Source: Nocardiopsis coralli
GTDB taxonomy: Bacteria > Actinomycetota > Actinomycetes > Streptosporangiales > Streptosporangiaceae
DNA: 64,000 nt
Direction of reading: 5' to 3'
Assembly: GCF_014892575.1 (NCBI RefSeq)
Contig: NZ_JADBGI010000011.1
Location: 124,293-188,292 of the forward strand
Made by a program: the position numbers and the translations under genes. Below the pieces are notes generated by a model. It did not search any database, had not been told where the DNA came from, and was given only the letters and a program-made list of their open reading frames with translations. Below are positions 8,401 through 18,038 of this stretch, piece after piece. Within the stretch, counting starts at the first letter, position 1, and each line of letters starts with the position of its first letter.

Positions 8401-9922
8401 GCAGGAACCCTGGCTCGACATCGAGCTGGGCCAGGCCACCGAGATCGACCACCTCGAGGTCGACTTCCCCCGCGCCGACAGCGTCATGCGCCCGATCAAG
8501 GTCACCGTCGAGGGCGACGACCAGGTGCGCGAGGGCTGGCTCGACGGCAGCGGCCGCGTCGACTTCACCTCGCTGATCGCCGACTCCGTGCGCGTGAGCT
8601 TCGAACGCCCCGAGGGCCAGGCCCTGGAGGTCGGCGGGATCAGCCTGCCCGGCGTCGGCGAGGTCGAGGCGCTGCCCGACGGCGGGGCCACCACCGGCTG
8701 CGGCCTCGGCCCGACCCTGCGCGTCAACGACGAACGGGTCGAGACCCGCATCAGCGGCGGCAGCCTCTCCGATCAGCTCACCGGGAAACCCCTGCCCTAC
8801 GAGGCCTGCACCAGCCTGGACCTGGAGTCCGGGGAGAACCGTGTGGTCGTCGAACCCGGCAACCGCTACGAGGTGCGTTCGGCGCTCGTGGAGTCCGGCG
8901 ACGCCGTTGGCGCCCGCGACGAGGTGTCCATGAGTGAGGTCGAGGAACTGCACGGTTGGGGACCGAGCGGCCGCAGTTTCGACGTCGACGTCGCGGACGA
9001 GAGCCTGCTCGTGGTCAACGAGAACTTCAACGAGGGCTGGGAGGCCACCCTCGAGGGCTCCGACCAGCCGCTCGAACCCCTGCGGCTGGAGGGATGGAAA
9101 CAGGCCTGGGTGCTGCCGGAGGGCAGCAGCGGCACCGTCACGCTGTCCTACACACCCGACAACGCCTACCACGTGTCCCTCGGCATCGGGGCGGCCCTGG
9201 CCGTGCTCCTGGCCGTCCTGGCCCTGTGGCCCCGCCGCTGGCTGCCCGGGGGACGCCGCCTGCGCGCCGGGGAACCGGTCGGCGCCCGCGACCTGCCCGA
9301 GGCCGGTCCGGGATGGCTTGCACGCCGGGCGGTCCTGCCGCTGGGCCTGGCCTTCGGCGTCTGGGTGGCGGGCCTCGCCGGGGCCGCTCTCGTCGGGCTG
9401 ATCCTGCTCGCCATGTGGTGGCTCGGCCGGTCCGCACCCAAGCGGCTGCGCCACGCCAGGCCGGGGACGCCCTCCCTGGGCGGGACCGTGCTGCGGCGGC
9501 TGGCCGCACCCTGGACCGTGGCGGCCTCGCTCACCCTGGCCGGGCTGGCGATGGCCGGCGGCACCTACCTGGCCATGTACCTGCCCTTCCACGACGTCAG
9601 CGAGTTCATCGGCAGCGCCCTGCGCGGGTGGATCCCGCAACTGCTGTGCCTGCCCGCGCTCGCCCGCCTCGTGCTCTCCCTGGGCCAGCCCGGGGACGGA
9701 CTCCCGGCCGACGCCGACCCGCCCGAGGCGGAGCAGAGCGCGGTCGGCCCCGGTTCCGGACACGGCGGTGAACAGGGCCGCGACGGAGGACCCGGCCGGG
9801 ACGGTGACGACCCCGACGACGAGGGACCCGACGGCGGACCCGAGGGCGACGGCACCGGCGGCGACGGCCCGGGCGACGGGGCACGCACGCCCCGGACCGA
9901 CACCGAGGAGGTCCGCACGTGA
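5435..9922 (+). CDS. AftD-like alpha-(1->3)-arabinofuranosyltransferase family protein with discoidin domains
   Basis: A 1495-residue membrane enzyme. The first 440 or so residues are a polytopic GT-C module (DUF3367 type). A long extracytoplasmic part follows, with two F5/8 type C (discoidin-like) carbohydrate-binding domains at about 728-860 (DDDLSTSWRSS) and 950-1075 (DDEDGTVWYPD). More helices lie at about 1245-1410 and end in a Gly/Asp/Glu-rich tail. AftD of mycobacteria (about 1400 residues) adds arabinofuranose to arabinogalactan and lipoarabinomannan from decaprenyl-phospho-arabinose. DUF2613 and DUF3068 neighbours support homology. Whether this organism makes arabinan is not visible here, so another furanosyl acceptor is possible. 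GTG 5435 and the stop both overlap neighbours, making one operon. Confidence 0.85.
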   Translation: MTTADPSARRGPEEPGAPSAPRGPLDDTLLARLKVLTVCLLLGALAASIDPGNIVSDTKLDMTADPLGFMERALYLWDASYFGQIQNQAYGYFFPNGPFHALLDVLGMPDWLIQRLWMAVLLIAAFVGTYKVARALGLGTVNTRILAGVAYALAPRVLTLLSYNSAELQPMLLMPWILLPLILGAKHGYPPARMALLSGLAFLMCGGTNAASELAVLVVPGLYLLTRANGPRKWRLMGWWSLALVLAAFWYIVPLLLMSRYVYSFMPYTEDAAVTTDVTSILNALRGTSNWMGFLPDQGNTALPAGAELSTAPWLIAVTALVAGLGLAGLINRRTPERLFLISTLLVGTAIVVAGYTGTLTGPFAETMRGLFDGALAPFRNIHKFDALIRLPIVLGLAHLPVVVARDWAERRGERVSGRVRRAVAGGTSAVFLVTLVPIGTAGVAPAGGYEEIPDYWHEAADWLEENSGDTGMTMALPGSARGEYEWGRPMDEPLQPLLDGAWTNHQIIPWGSAGASRLTHEIDQRVSSGRGSQGLADTLARTGVTHLVVRNDLQRVDLNGAWPARVHQALDDSPGISVAETFGPTVGSLDHSSASQWFDQPHPSLTVYEVEEAAPTVGTVPADETVRVTGGPESMLHLAEEGVIGDDRPVVLGDDPTAEDIAAEDTVVTDTARRREVVYPDVRNNVSATLTEDQELERDVPAPDIMDPAWEGFVGHAEDLGIESVRASSAESGADARSSDRDPGHAPHAALDDDLSTSWRSSVFTGAIGEWIEIEFAEPRDLDGLSMAFEQFADEPPPSTVSLITDEGSSEVTVEETDEPQEVTAPPGETSTLRVRIDELAWEPEDRFGTRVGISDIALPGMEAGRTLDVPGPADAGSHLFTGSTGTVPGCMEGPNAWVCNPGLQVQGEDARGLDRTFTLSEDAASEPHSISGQVVLTDPREAENAANRASPFPHVTASSTAVQHPAAMGRGALDDEDGTVWYPDPDEQEPWLDIELGQATEIDHLEVDFPRADSVMRPIKVTVEGDDQVREGWLDGSGRVDFTSLIADSVRVSFERPEGQALEVGGISLPGVGEVEALPDGGATTGCGLGPTLRVNDERVETRISGGSLSDQLTGKPLPYEACTSLDLESGENRVVVEPGNRYEVRSALVESGDAVGARDEVSMSEVEELHGWGPSGRSFDVDVADESLLVVNENFNEGWEATLEGSDQPLEPLRLEGWKQAWVLPEGSSGTVTLSYTPDNAYHVSLGIGAALAVLLAVLALWPRRWLPGGRRLRAGEPVGARDLPEAGPGWLARRAVLPLGLAFGVWVAGLAGAALVGLILLAMWWLGRSAPKRLRHARPGTPSLGGTVLRRLAAPWTVAASLTLAGLAMAGGTYLAMYLPFHDVSEFIGSALRGWIPQLLCLPALARLVLSLGQPGDGLPADADPPEAEQSAVGPGSGHGGEQGRDGGPGRDGDDPDDEGPDGGPEGDGTGGDGPGDGARTPRTDTEEVRT

Positions 9923-11028
9923 GTACGGCGTCCCAGGTGGGGGCCGCACCCCGCGACCCCGGGCCGGTCGACAGCCAGGTCGGGCCGGCCCGCAGACCCC
10001 GCAGGTCGCTCCCGGCCGGCACCGTCCTGGTGGCGGCGGGAACCTTCCTGCTGACCCTGGCGGTCATGCTGCCGCTCTACGTGTACGACCAGGTCGCGCT
10101 CCTGCCCGCCGAGGCCGAGTACGAGCTGCGCCTGACCGACGAGGACGCCTCCTACCTCGACACCTCCACCTGGTCGTGGGTGGAGGGCAGCGAGGTGGAG
10201 CGGCACACCGCCGTCGACGCCACCGCGAGCGGCTCCGACTGGTCGGCCTGGGAGATGACCGTGGACACCTCCGCCCCCGACCGCATGGTCGACCACTGGA
10301 GCCGCCGGGTCATCGTCGACCGCAGCACCGCACGCGCCGTCAACTGCTGCGGCGAACACGTCGACGGCGACCGGGCCGTGCGCCAGGCCGGGCTCGTCCA
10401 CCACTTCCCGCCCGGGGCCGGTGCCGACTCCTACCCCTTCTACGACGCGGAGGTGCGCTCGGCCCCCTCCATGGAGTTCCAGGAGGAGGACGAGGTCGCC
10501 GGGGTACCGGTGCGCCGCTACACCCAGGCGGTCGAGGCCACCCAGGTCCCCGACTCCGCCCGAGACGTGCCCGCCGCCCTGTTCTCCGCGACCGCGTCGG
10601 GCACCGTCACCGCCACCCGCTGGCTCGAGCTCACCCGCACCCTGTGGGTGGAACCGGTCAGCGGCACGGTCGTCAACGTGCAGGAGACCCGTGCCGAGAC
10701 CCTGCGCGCCCAGGACGGCGACGACGCCGTGCCGCTGCTCGAGGCCGACCTGACCCTCGCCGACGCCCAGGTCGACGGGTACGTCGAACAGGCCCGTGTG
10801 CAGTCGGTCCTGCTGCGCACCCTCGACACCTGGGCGCCGTGGACCCTGGCCCCGCTCGGAGCGCTGGCCCTGGCCGCCGGCCTGTTGCGCGCCCGCTCCC
10901 AGAAGGCGCAGGAACACCGGGACGCCGAAGCGGGGGAGTCCGCCGGCGGGGAGCCCGGGGACGGCACGGAGGTCGGGGAGCAGGAGGACCGCCCGGCCGA
11001 GCACGGTTCCGGGTCCGTGACGCCGTAG
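9919..11028 (+). CDS. DUF3068 membrane protein
   Basis: 369 residues: an Arg/Pro-rich cytoplasmic start, one membrane helix (about 38-58), a large extracellular beta-rich domain with a DRSTARAVNCCGEHVDG segment and Trp/Tyr-rich strands, and a second helix near residues 305-322 before an acidic tail. This two-helix layout is characteristic of actinobacterial DUF3068 proteins, sometimes labelled PorA-like, which have no proven biochemical function. The start overlaps the AftD-like gene by four bases, tying it to the envelope operon. The CC pair could form a disulfide or bind metal. It is the last gene of the cluster. Confidence 0.82.
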   Translation: MSTASQVGAAPRDPGPVDSQVGPARRPRRSLPAGTVLVAAGTFLLTLAVMLPLYVYDQVALLPAEAEYELRLTDEDASYLDTSTWSWVEGSEVERHTAVDATASGSDWSAWEMTVDTSAPDRMVDHWSRRVIVDRSTARAVNCCGEHVDGDRAVRQAGLVHHFPPGAGADSYPFYDAEVRSAPSMEFQEEDEVAGVPVRRYTQAVEATQVPDSARDVPAALFSATASGTVTATRWLELTRTLWVEPVSGTVVNVQETRAETLRAQDGDDAVPLLEADLTLADAQVDGYVEQARVQSVLLRTLDTWAPWTLAPLGALALAAGLLRARSQKAQEHRDAEAGESAGGEPGDGTEVGEQEDRPAEHGSGSVTP

Positions 11029-11031
11029 GAT
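11026..11031 (+). promoter_or_regulatory. -10 element for a leaderless SRAP transcript
   Basis: TAGGAT lies seven bases before ATG 11039 and shares its TAG with the stop codon of the DUF3068 gene. With this spacing the transcript would begin at or next to the start codon, and no ribosome site is present. A -35 match is not evident. Confidence 0.45.
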
Positions 11032-11038
11032 CGCGCCC

Positions 11039-11887
11039 ATGTGCGGTCGCTATGCCCAGTCCCGGAACGTCCACCAGCTCCAGCTCGCCTTCGGCCTGCC
11101 CGAACAGGTACAGGACGAGCAGGCCGACCCGCGGTCGTGGCCGCCGCTGGAGGACATCGGCGCCGACTACAACATCTCGCCCGGCAGCGCCGTCCAGGCC
11201 GTGCTCGGCCCGCCCCCGCAGGGCGGGCAGGACGGAGCCCCCGGGCCGCGTTCCCTGCACACCATGCGGTGGGGGCTCGTGCCGTCCTGGGCCAAGGACC
11301 GCAACATCGGCTACAAGATGATCAACGCGCGCGCCGAGACCATCGCCGACAAACCCGCCTTCCGCGCGGCGTTCCGGCACCGGCGCTGCCTGCTGCCCGC
11401 CGACGCCTACTACGAGTGGCAGCTCATCGGCCGCGACGGCCGCGCCGAGGCCAGCACCTCGCCGGTCACCGACTCCGAGCACAAGAAACGCAAGGCGCGC
11501 TCGGCCAAGAAGCCGTACGCGGTCCGCTACCAGCAGGACCGCCCGCTCGCCCTGGCCGGGATCTTCGAGCGCTGGCGCGACCCCGAGGCCGCCGAGGACG
11601 ACCCCGCAGCCTGGCTGTGGACCTGCGCCGTCGTGACCACCGCGGCCGTGCCCGGGCTCGACTTCATCCACGAGCGCATGCCCGTCGTCGTGCCCGAGGA
11701 GGACTGGGCCGCCTGGCTGGACCCGGGCACCGGCGCCGCCGAACTCGCGCACGTCATGGGGGACACCCCCGTCGACCGGTTCTCCGTCGACCCGGTCTCC
11801 ACCCAGGTCAACAGCGTCAAGAACAACGACCCCGGCCTCCTCGTGCCGGTCGCCGACGGGGGTGACGAACCCGAGACACTTTTCTGA
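11039..11887 (+). CDS. SOS response-associated peptidase (SRAP/HMCES family)
   Basis: 282 residues beginning MCGRY. In this family Met1 is removed and Cys2 forms a thiazolidine crosslink with abasic sites in single-stranded DNA, protecting them from cleavage. Other expected active-site elements are visible: Asn in MINARAET (about residue 99), Glu in YYEWQ (about 126), and the histidine of HERMPVVV, which follows TTAAVPGLDFI. A charged insert of about 30 residues after YYEWQLIG is a common family variation. It stands alone between the envelope operon and thiC and appears to have its own leaderless promoter. Confidence 0.93.
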   Translation: MCGRYAQSRNVHQLQLAFGLPEQVQDEQADPRSWPPLEDIGADYNISPGSAVQAVLGPPPQGGQDGAPGPRSLHTMRWGLVPSWAKDRNIGYKMINARAETIADKPAFRAAFRHRRCLLPADAYYEWQLIGRDGRAEASTSPVTDSEHKKRKARSAKKPYAVRYQQDRPLALAGIFERWRDPEAAEDDPAAWLWTCAVVTTAAVPGLDFIHERMPVVVPEEDWAAWLDPGTGAAELAHVMGDTPVDRFSVDPVSTQVNSVKNNDPGLLVPVADGGDEPETLF

Positions 11888-11899
11888 CCCCCGCCCCTG

Positions 11900-11930
11900 T
11901 GGACACGGTGGGGCAGAACAGGGTTATGGT
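11900..11930 (+). promoter_or_regulatory. Probable thiC promoter
   Basis: TGGACA at 11900-11905 and TATGGT at 11925-11930 are separated by 19 bases, slightly long for a housekeeping promoter. Transcription would begin near 11937, leaving room for the complete TPP riboswitch downstream. Confidence 0.45.
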
Positions 11931-11984
11931 GTCGGGGGCCACACGGCCGCGCGCATCCCCACGGGGGTGCGCGAGCACATGTGA

Positions 11985-13748
<1,764 letters not shown>

Positions 13749-13759
13749 CCCCTGTCCCC

Positions 13760-13786
13760 GGCCCGGCGTCCGTGCGGCGCCGGGCC
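13760..13786. terminator. Hairpin terminator between convergent genes
   Basis: GGCCCGGCG (13760-13768) pairs with CGCCGGGCC (13778-13786) around a nine-base loop. It sits between the stops of thiC and the convergent methyltransferase gene and could serve both strands. Confidence 0.7.
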
Positions 13787-13794
13787 GCCGTGCG

Positions 13795-14610
13795 TCAGGC
13801 GGGTTTGCGGGCGCTCGCCACGAGGTGCACGCCGACGTAGTCGTCGGACTCGGTCGCCCGCAGTTCCATCTCGACCAGGCGCCCCATCGAACGGGGGTCC
13901 CGGTCGAGCATCATCTCGACGGTCGACGCCGAGAGCACGGTGCGGGGTTTGACCCACTCCATCTCCAGGCCGGAGTCGGCGAGGGTCTCGGCGAGCTGCT
14001 CGGCGGTGAAACACCGGGTGATCGACCCGTCCGGCCAGGGCACCAGCAGCACGTCCGCGCTCGGGGCGTGGCTGAGCTCGGGCCAGCGGTCCTGCTCGGC
14101 CAACAGCGCCATGCCCAGCACCACGGAGTCGACCACCAGCAGCGCACGGCCGCCCGGGCGCAGCACCCGCGCGACCTCCGCGACGGAGGACTCGGTGGCC
14201 AGATGGCGGGAGAGCACCCGGTTGTCGGCGATGACCCCGTCGAAGGAGGAGTCGGCGAACCCCCGCAAGAACGCGGAGTCGCCCACCACGTGCCGCAGCC
14301 GCCCGCGCGGGGCCGGGTGCGGCACCGGCGAGCGTCCGTTGACCAGGGTGAGCGGACGGCGCACCGCCATGTCCGCGGACGGCAGCAGCGTGACCACGTC
14401 GTGTCCGGCGGCGACGGCGCGCGGTGTGCCCTGGAAATCGGGGCTGGACAGGTCCAGCAGTCGGGAGGGGGAAGAAGGGAGCCAGCGGGCGATCTGGGCC
14501 TCGGCGACCGCCCAGTAGAACCGCCAGTAGTCCGAGAGCCGGTCGGAAGCGGCGAACTGCGCAGCCGGTGAACGGGGGCGGTCAGAGGCCGGGGTCGAGG
14601 ACGGTCGCAC
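13795..14610 (-). CDS. SAM-dependent methyltransferase-like protein
   Basis: About 271 residues with a class I methyltransferase layout: a Rossmann start (RLLDLSSPDFQGTPRAVAAG), an acidic strand (SSFDGVIADN), and VARVLRPGGRALLVVD, the usual post-motif strand, followed by a C-terminal half containing WPDGSITRCF. The glycine-rich SAM loop is poorly conserved (DLSSPDFQG instead of DxGxGxG), so SAM binding is uncertain. I prefer GTG 14610, preceded by AGGAG five bases away, over the upstream TTG at 14634. It converges on thiC and diverges from sigR. The substrate is unknown. Confidence 0.65.
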   Translation of the reverse strand: MRPSSTPASDRPRSPAAQFAASDRLSDYWRFYWAVAEAQIARWLPSSPSRLLDLSSPDFQGTPRAVAAGHDVVTLLPSADMAVRRPLTLVNGRSPVPHPAPRGRLRHVVGDSAFLRGFADSSFDGVIADNRVLSRHLATESSVAEVARVLRPGGRALLVVDSVVLGMALLAEQDRWPELSHAPSADVLLVPWPDGSITRCFTAEQLAETLADSGLEMEWVKPRTVLSASTVEMMLDRDPRSMGRLVEMELRATESDDYVGVHLVASARKPA

Positions 14611-14728
14611 GTGCACTCCTCTCCCATCCTTCAAAGGGTCCTACCCGCACTCTGCCATGCCTCACCTCCACCGACAGGGCCGAACGGCGAAGTTCTCACG
14701 GAGCAGGACCTTCGTCCACGCCGACGGC

Positions 14729-14754
14729 GGAATGCGTCCGGGAGCGCCGTTGTT
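14729..14754 (+). promoter_or_regulatory. SigR-type promoter upstream of sigR
   Basis: GGAAT (14729-14733), exactly 18 bases, then GTT (14752-14754). This fits the GGGAAT-N18-GTT consensus of SigR/SigH-type sigma factors. It implies autoregulation: released SigR boosts its own operon during thiol-oxidative stress. The transcript would begin around 14762, upstream of an in-frame ATG at 14825. Confidence 0.75.
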
Positions 14755-14910
14755 GTGACTCGACACCGCGCCCCGGGACGAGCAGCCGGGGCCTGAAGCG
14801 AGACCCCGAGGAGGCGGCCGCCACATGCCGACAGCTGGGTCGTGCCTGGAGCGCGAGGAGACGCGGGCGACGTCACGCGAGGCCGGTGCCCCGGCCCCAC
14901 CTGTGGGAAC

Positions 14911-14928
14911 GTATCGTTGGGACGATAC
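14911..14928. repeat. Perfect 7-bp inverted repeat in the sigR leader
   Basis: GTATCGT and ACGATAC flank TGGG, forming a perfect dyad 46 bases before the short-form ATG of sigR. It lies inside the reading frame of the possible long isoform. It could be a regulator operator for a proximal promoter or a small RNA hairpin. Confidence 0.55.
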
Positions 14929-14974
14929 GGATGTCCCAGTGGGGAACAGCGCGAGGAGGCCGACAGGCTTGGAA

Positions 14975-15639
<665 letters not shown>

Positions 15640-15640
<1 letters not shown>

Positions 15641-15948
15641 TGAGCGCTGGGCACGGCAAGGACAACGAGACCCCGTGCAGCGAGGTCCTCGACAATCTGT
15701 ACACCTACATCGACGGTGAGCTGGAGGCGGGCAACTACGACGTGGTGCGCGAGCACCTCGACGGTTGCTCCCCCTGCCTCGAGGAGTACGGGCTCGAAGA
15801 GGCCGTGAAGAAGCTCGTCGCCAAGCACTGCGGGTGCGACCCCGTCCCGCTCGACCTGCGGGACAAGGTCCTGACCCGGCTGGCCCGGGCACGCAACGAG
15901 CAGCTGGCCAAGGAGGCCGGCGCGGAGCCCCCGAACGCGCCTGCCTGA
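15640..15948 (+). CDS. rsrA: Zinc-binding anti-sigma factor RsrA
   Basis: About 102 residues of the ZAS family. The zinc and redox ligands are visible: Cys13, His39, Cys43 and Cys46 (HLDGCSPC), each two positions beyond the S. coelicolor RsrA residues as I recall them, plus a later HCGC pair. When reduced and zinc-loaded it holds SigR inactive. Disulfide formation expels zinc and frees the sigma factor. The start ATG 15640 overlaps the sigR stop (TGATG) and has GAGGAG eight bases upstream; a GTG three bases earlier is in frame but less likely. It is followed by a strong terminator. Confidence 0.95.
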
Positions 15949-15967
15949 GGCGGGCACACACCACGAC

Positions 15968-16003
15968 GGGCGGCGGTCGAATTGTTCGGCCGCCGCCCTT
16001 TCT
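15968..16003 (+). terminator. Rho-independent terminator after rsrA
   Basis: GGGCGGCGG (15968-15976) pairs with CCGCCGCCC (15990-15998), followed by TTTCT. It is the clearest intrinsic terminator in the window and ends the sigR-rsrA unit. Confidence 0.88.
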
Positions 16004-16559
16004 GTGTTCCGGTGCGGGGGCGGAACGATTTCTGTCCCTGTGTGGCGCGCGTTGGTCCGTTTTGCGACGTTTGTGGGAATTCAGTTCTGCAACTCACCGG
16101 GTGGACCCGGTTTTGGTCCGGTGCCCCATTGTCGGAGAGTGCATCCTGGGCCCGGTGACACGCCCGGAGCGCGGTACTCTCTCGAGTCGTGGGCGGGGCG
16201 GAATGTTTTTTGCCGAACTTCTTTGTGTCGATTCTGCATGGTTACACATGGTAGTCGCTGCTGATGGCGTTCGTGCCTCCGGAGCGTGAAAGCGGCTCGT
16301 TGTAGGGGAACTCCGTCCCCCTGCGCTTGCGCGATCAGTTACGCAGGGTAGCTGTGCAGAATTACGACTTGAATTAGTAATTCCATATGGCGAAAAATAC
16401 TGGCCGGTTTGGGCGCGGATGGATCACGGTTCGGGTTGGTGGTAATCGTTGCGCTGTGATTGGCCGTTAAACTGGCCTCCATATCCGCCGAATGGGGTAA
16501 TTTGCGCGGCGTGTTCGGGGGCTAGCCGGTGCGCCGCGCGACAGAGGAAGGAGTTCCGG
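16004..16559. other. Long, relatively AT-rich intergenic region before the HD genes
   Basis: About 550 bases without a supportable long gene, between the rsrA terminator and the micropeptide. Base composition is markedly less GC-rich than the neighbours, especially 16340-16500. A perfect dyad GAATTAGTAATTC lies at 16371-16383, preceded by a related AGAATTAC at 16358-16365. The length and composition suggest a regulated promoter region for the micropeptide-HD unit. I could not place a convincing -35/-10 pair. Confidence 0.5.
16371..16383. repeat. Palindrome GAATTA-G-TAATTC
   Basis: A perfect 6-bp inverted repeat around one G in the AT-rich leader of the HD operon. It is a good candidate for a regulator operator. 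No known regulator site came to mind. Confidence 0.55.
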
Positions 16560-16637
16560 ATGAACGTCGCTTCGATGCTCAGGACGACCACCACTGTGGG
16601 TGCCGCGTCCACCTTCAACGGATGGTCCTGGTGGTAG
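16560..16637 (+). CDS. Trp-rich micropeptide (25 residues) upstream of the tandem HD genes
   Basis: ATG 16560 is preceded by GAGGAAGGAG, the strongest ribosome site in the neighbourhood, at six bases spacing. The peptide has a short basic start (MNVASMLRTTTT), a small neutral stretch, and a striking ending TFNGWSWW followed by TAG, with three Trp in the last four residues. The next gene begins 57 bases later. It resembles neither a signal peptide nor a known toxin. Options are a translated leader that senses tryptophan or translation, a precursor of a small signalling peptide, or a micropeptide that binds the membrane HD proteins. I do not recognise the family; evidence is the ribosome site plus composition only. 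Confidence 0.55.
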   Translation: MNVASMLRTTTTVGAASTFNGWSWW

Positions 16638-16694
16638 AACAGAACCGGTGAAATCATGACGGTCCGGTCGCCAGTCGGTGGGGGGTGAACACGG

Positions 16695-18038
16695 GTGCGG
16701 GCTCTTCCAGGGGGCGCTCGCGTCTACGTCGGGGTCGTCGTCGTGAGTGCGGCGGCCGTGGTGTTGATCGGTCCCCACGCGGGGATCGACGTGCGGACGC
16801 TGGTTCTCCTCGCGGTCCTCTTCGTGGTCGCGGAATCGATCGGGACGGCGGTGCTGCCCGACGTCCGCGCGGGGATCTCCCCGAGTTCCGCGGTCGCGCT
16901 GGCCTCGGTGGTCCTGCTGGGGCCGGTCGGGGCCGCGGTGGTCGGGCTCTCCGCCTGCCTCGTGATCCGCCGGCTGGCGGTGGTCAAACGGGCCTTCAAC
17001 GGGGCGCAGTTCGCGCTCTCGGCCTACGCCGCCGGACTCGTCTACATCATGCTGGGCGGCCCGGTCGGGTCCCCCGGACGGGAGGACTTCCCGGCCGTCC
17101 TGGCTCCTTATCTGGCGGCGGTGGCCACCCACACCGTCGTCAACCTCGCGCTCATGAGCGCACTCCTGTGGACCCTCGGGGCGGTCAAGCACCTCAGCCG
17201 TGACGTGCTCGGCCGCCGCCCCCTGGCCGTCGTCGAGGTCACCTCGCTCGGTTACCAGATGGTGGGCCTGGCCATCGCGGCCATCTGGTCCGGCGTCGGC
17301 GTCATCGCGCCCCTGCTCGTGCTCTTCCCGCTCTTCATCGCCAGGTGGACCTTCACCCAGCAGGCCAACGAGGTCCGCGCCCACGAGGCCACACTCGAGA
17401 CCCTGTGCCAGGCGGTCGAGACCAAGGACCACTACACGCGCGGCCACTGCATGCGCGTGGCCGAGGGCTCGGCCATGATCGCCCGCGAACTCGGCATGTC
17501 CGCCGAACGCGTGCAGAAGATCCGCTACGCCGGGATGCTGCACGACATCGGCAAGCTCGGGGTCCCGACCAAGGTCCTGCAGAAGACCGGCAAGCTCGAC
17601 GACGACGAGTACGCGGCCATCAAGCTCCACCCCACCCGCGGCTACGAGATCGTCCGCGAGATCGGCTTCCTCGACGAGGCCCTCGCCGGCATCCGCCACC
17701 ACCACGAACGCCTGGACGGGCGCGGCTATCCCATGGGCCTGGTGGGCATGGAGATCCCCGAGTCGGCGCGGGTCATCAGCGTCGCCGACGTCTTCGACTG
17801 CCTGACCTCCACCCGCTCCTACCGCAAGGCCTGGAGCGTGGAGGCCGCCGTCGCCGAGCTCCGCCGCTGCGCCGGCACCCAGTTCGACCCCCGCATGGTC
17901 GAGGCCCTGGTCCGCGCGGTCGAACGCGAGGGTTGGCGCACACCCGACATCGAGGAGCCGCCCGGCGGCTGTTACGGCCAGATCGCCACGGCCGGCGCCG
18001 GCCCGGGCGACCTCACCGGTCCGGGCGGGCGCGAGTGA
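16695..18038 (+). CDS. Membrane HD-GYP domain phosphohydrolase
   Basis: 447 residues. About seven hydrophobic helices (residues 8-215) form a membrane input domain. A cytoplasmic HD-GYP domain follows, with HYTRGHCMRVA (about 245), MLHDIGKLGVP (His-Asp at about 283-284) and RHHHERLDGRGYP (about 334-346). All expected metal ligands and the GYP signature are present, so hydrolysis of cyclic di-GMP or another cyclic dinucleotide is plausible. GTG 16695 has a G-rich ribosome site just upstream. The stop overlaps the next gene (TGATG), which encodes a second, degenerate HD protein. The Trp-rich micropeptide immediately precedes it. Sensing input is unknown. Confidence 0.88.
   Translation: MRALPGGARVYVGVVVVSAAAVVLIGPHAGIDVRTLVLLAVLFVVAESIGTAVLPDVRAGISPSSAVALASVVLLGPVGAAVVGLSACLVIRRLAVVKRAFNGAQFALSAYAAGLVYIMLGGPVGSPGREDFPAVLAPYLAAVATHTVVNLALMSALLWTLGAVKHLSRDVLGRRPLAVVEVTSLGYQMVGLAIAAIWSGVGVIAPLLVLFPLFIARWTFTQQANEVRAHEATLETLCQAVETKDHYTRGHCMRVAEGSAMIARELGMSAERVQKIRYAGMLHDIGKLGVPTKVLQKTGKLDDDEYAAIKLHPTRGYEIVREIGFLDEALAGIRHHHERLDGRGYPMGLVGMEIPESARVISVADVFDCLTSTRSYRKAWSVEAAVAELRRCAGTQFDPRMVEALVRAVEREGWRTPDIEEPPGGCYGQIATAGAGPGDLTGPGGRE

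Noticed and set aside
7154-9949. 931-residue open frame opposite the AftD-like gene
   Set aside because: It is an antisense shadow in G/C-rich codons with Gly/Val/Asp/Arg-biased composition; the + strand frame has clear domains.
14905-14931. A second SigR promoter beginning at GGGAAC
   Set aside because: No GTT occurs at the required 18-base spacing; the sequence there is GGATG.
16560-16637. Reading the Trp-rich micropeptide as a trp operon leader
   Set aside because: The downstream genes are HD-domain proteins rather than tryptophan biosynthesis genes, and no clear attenuator stem set follows; kept only as one possibility.
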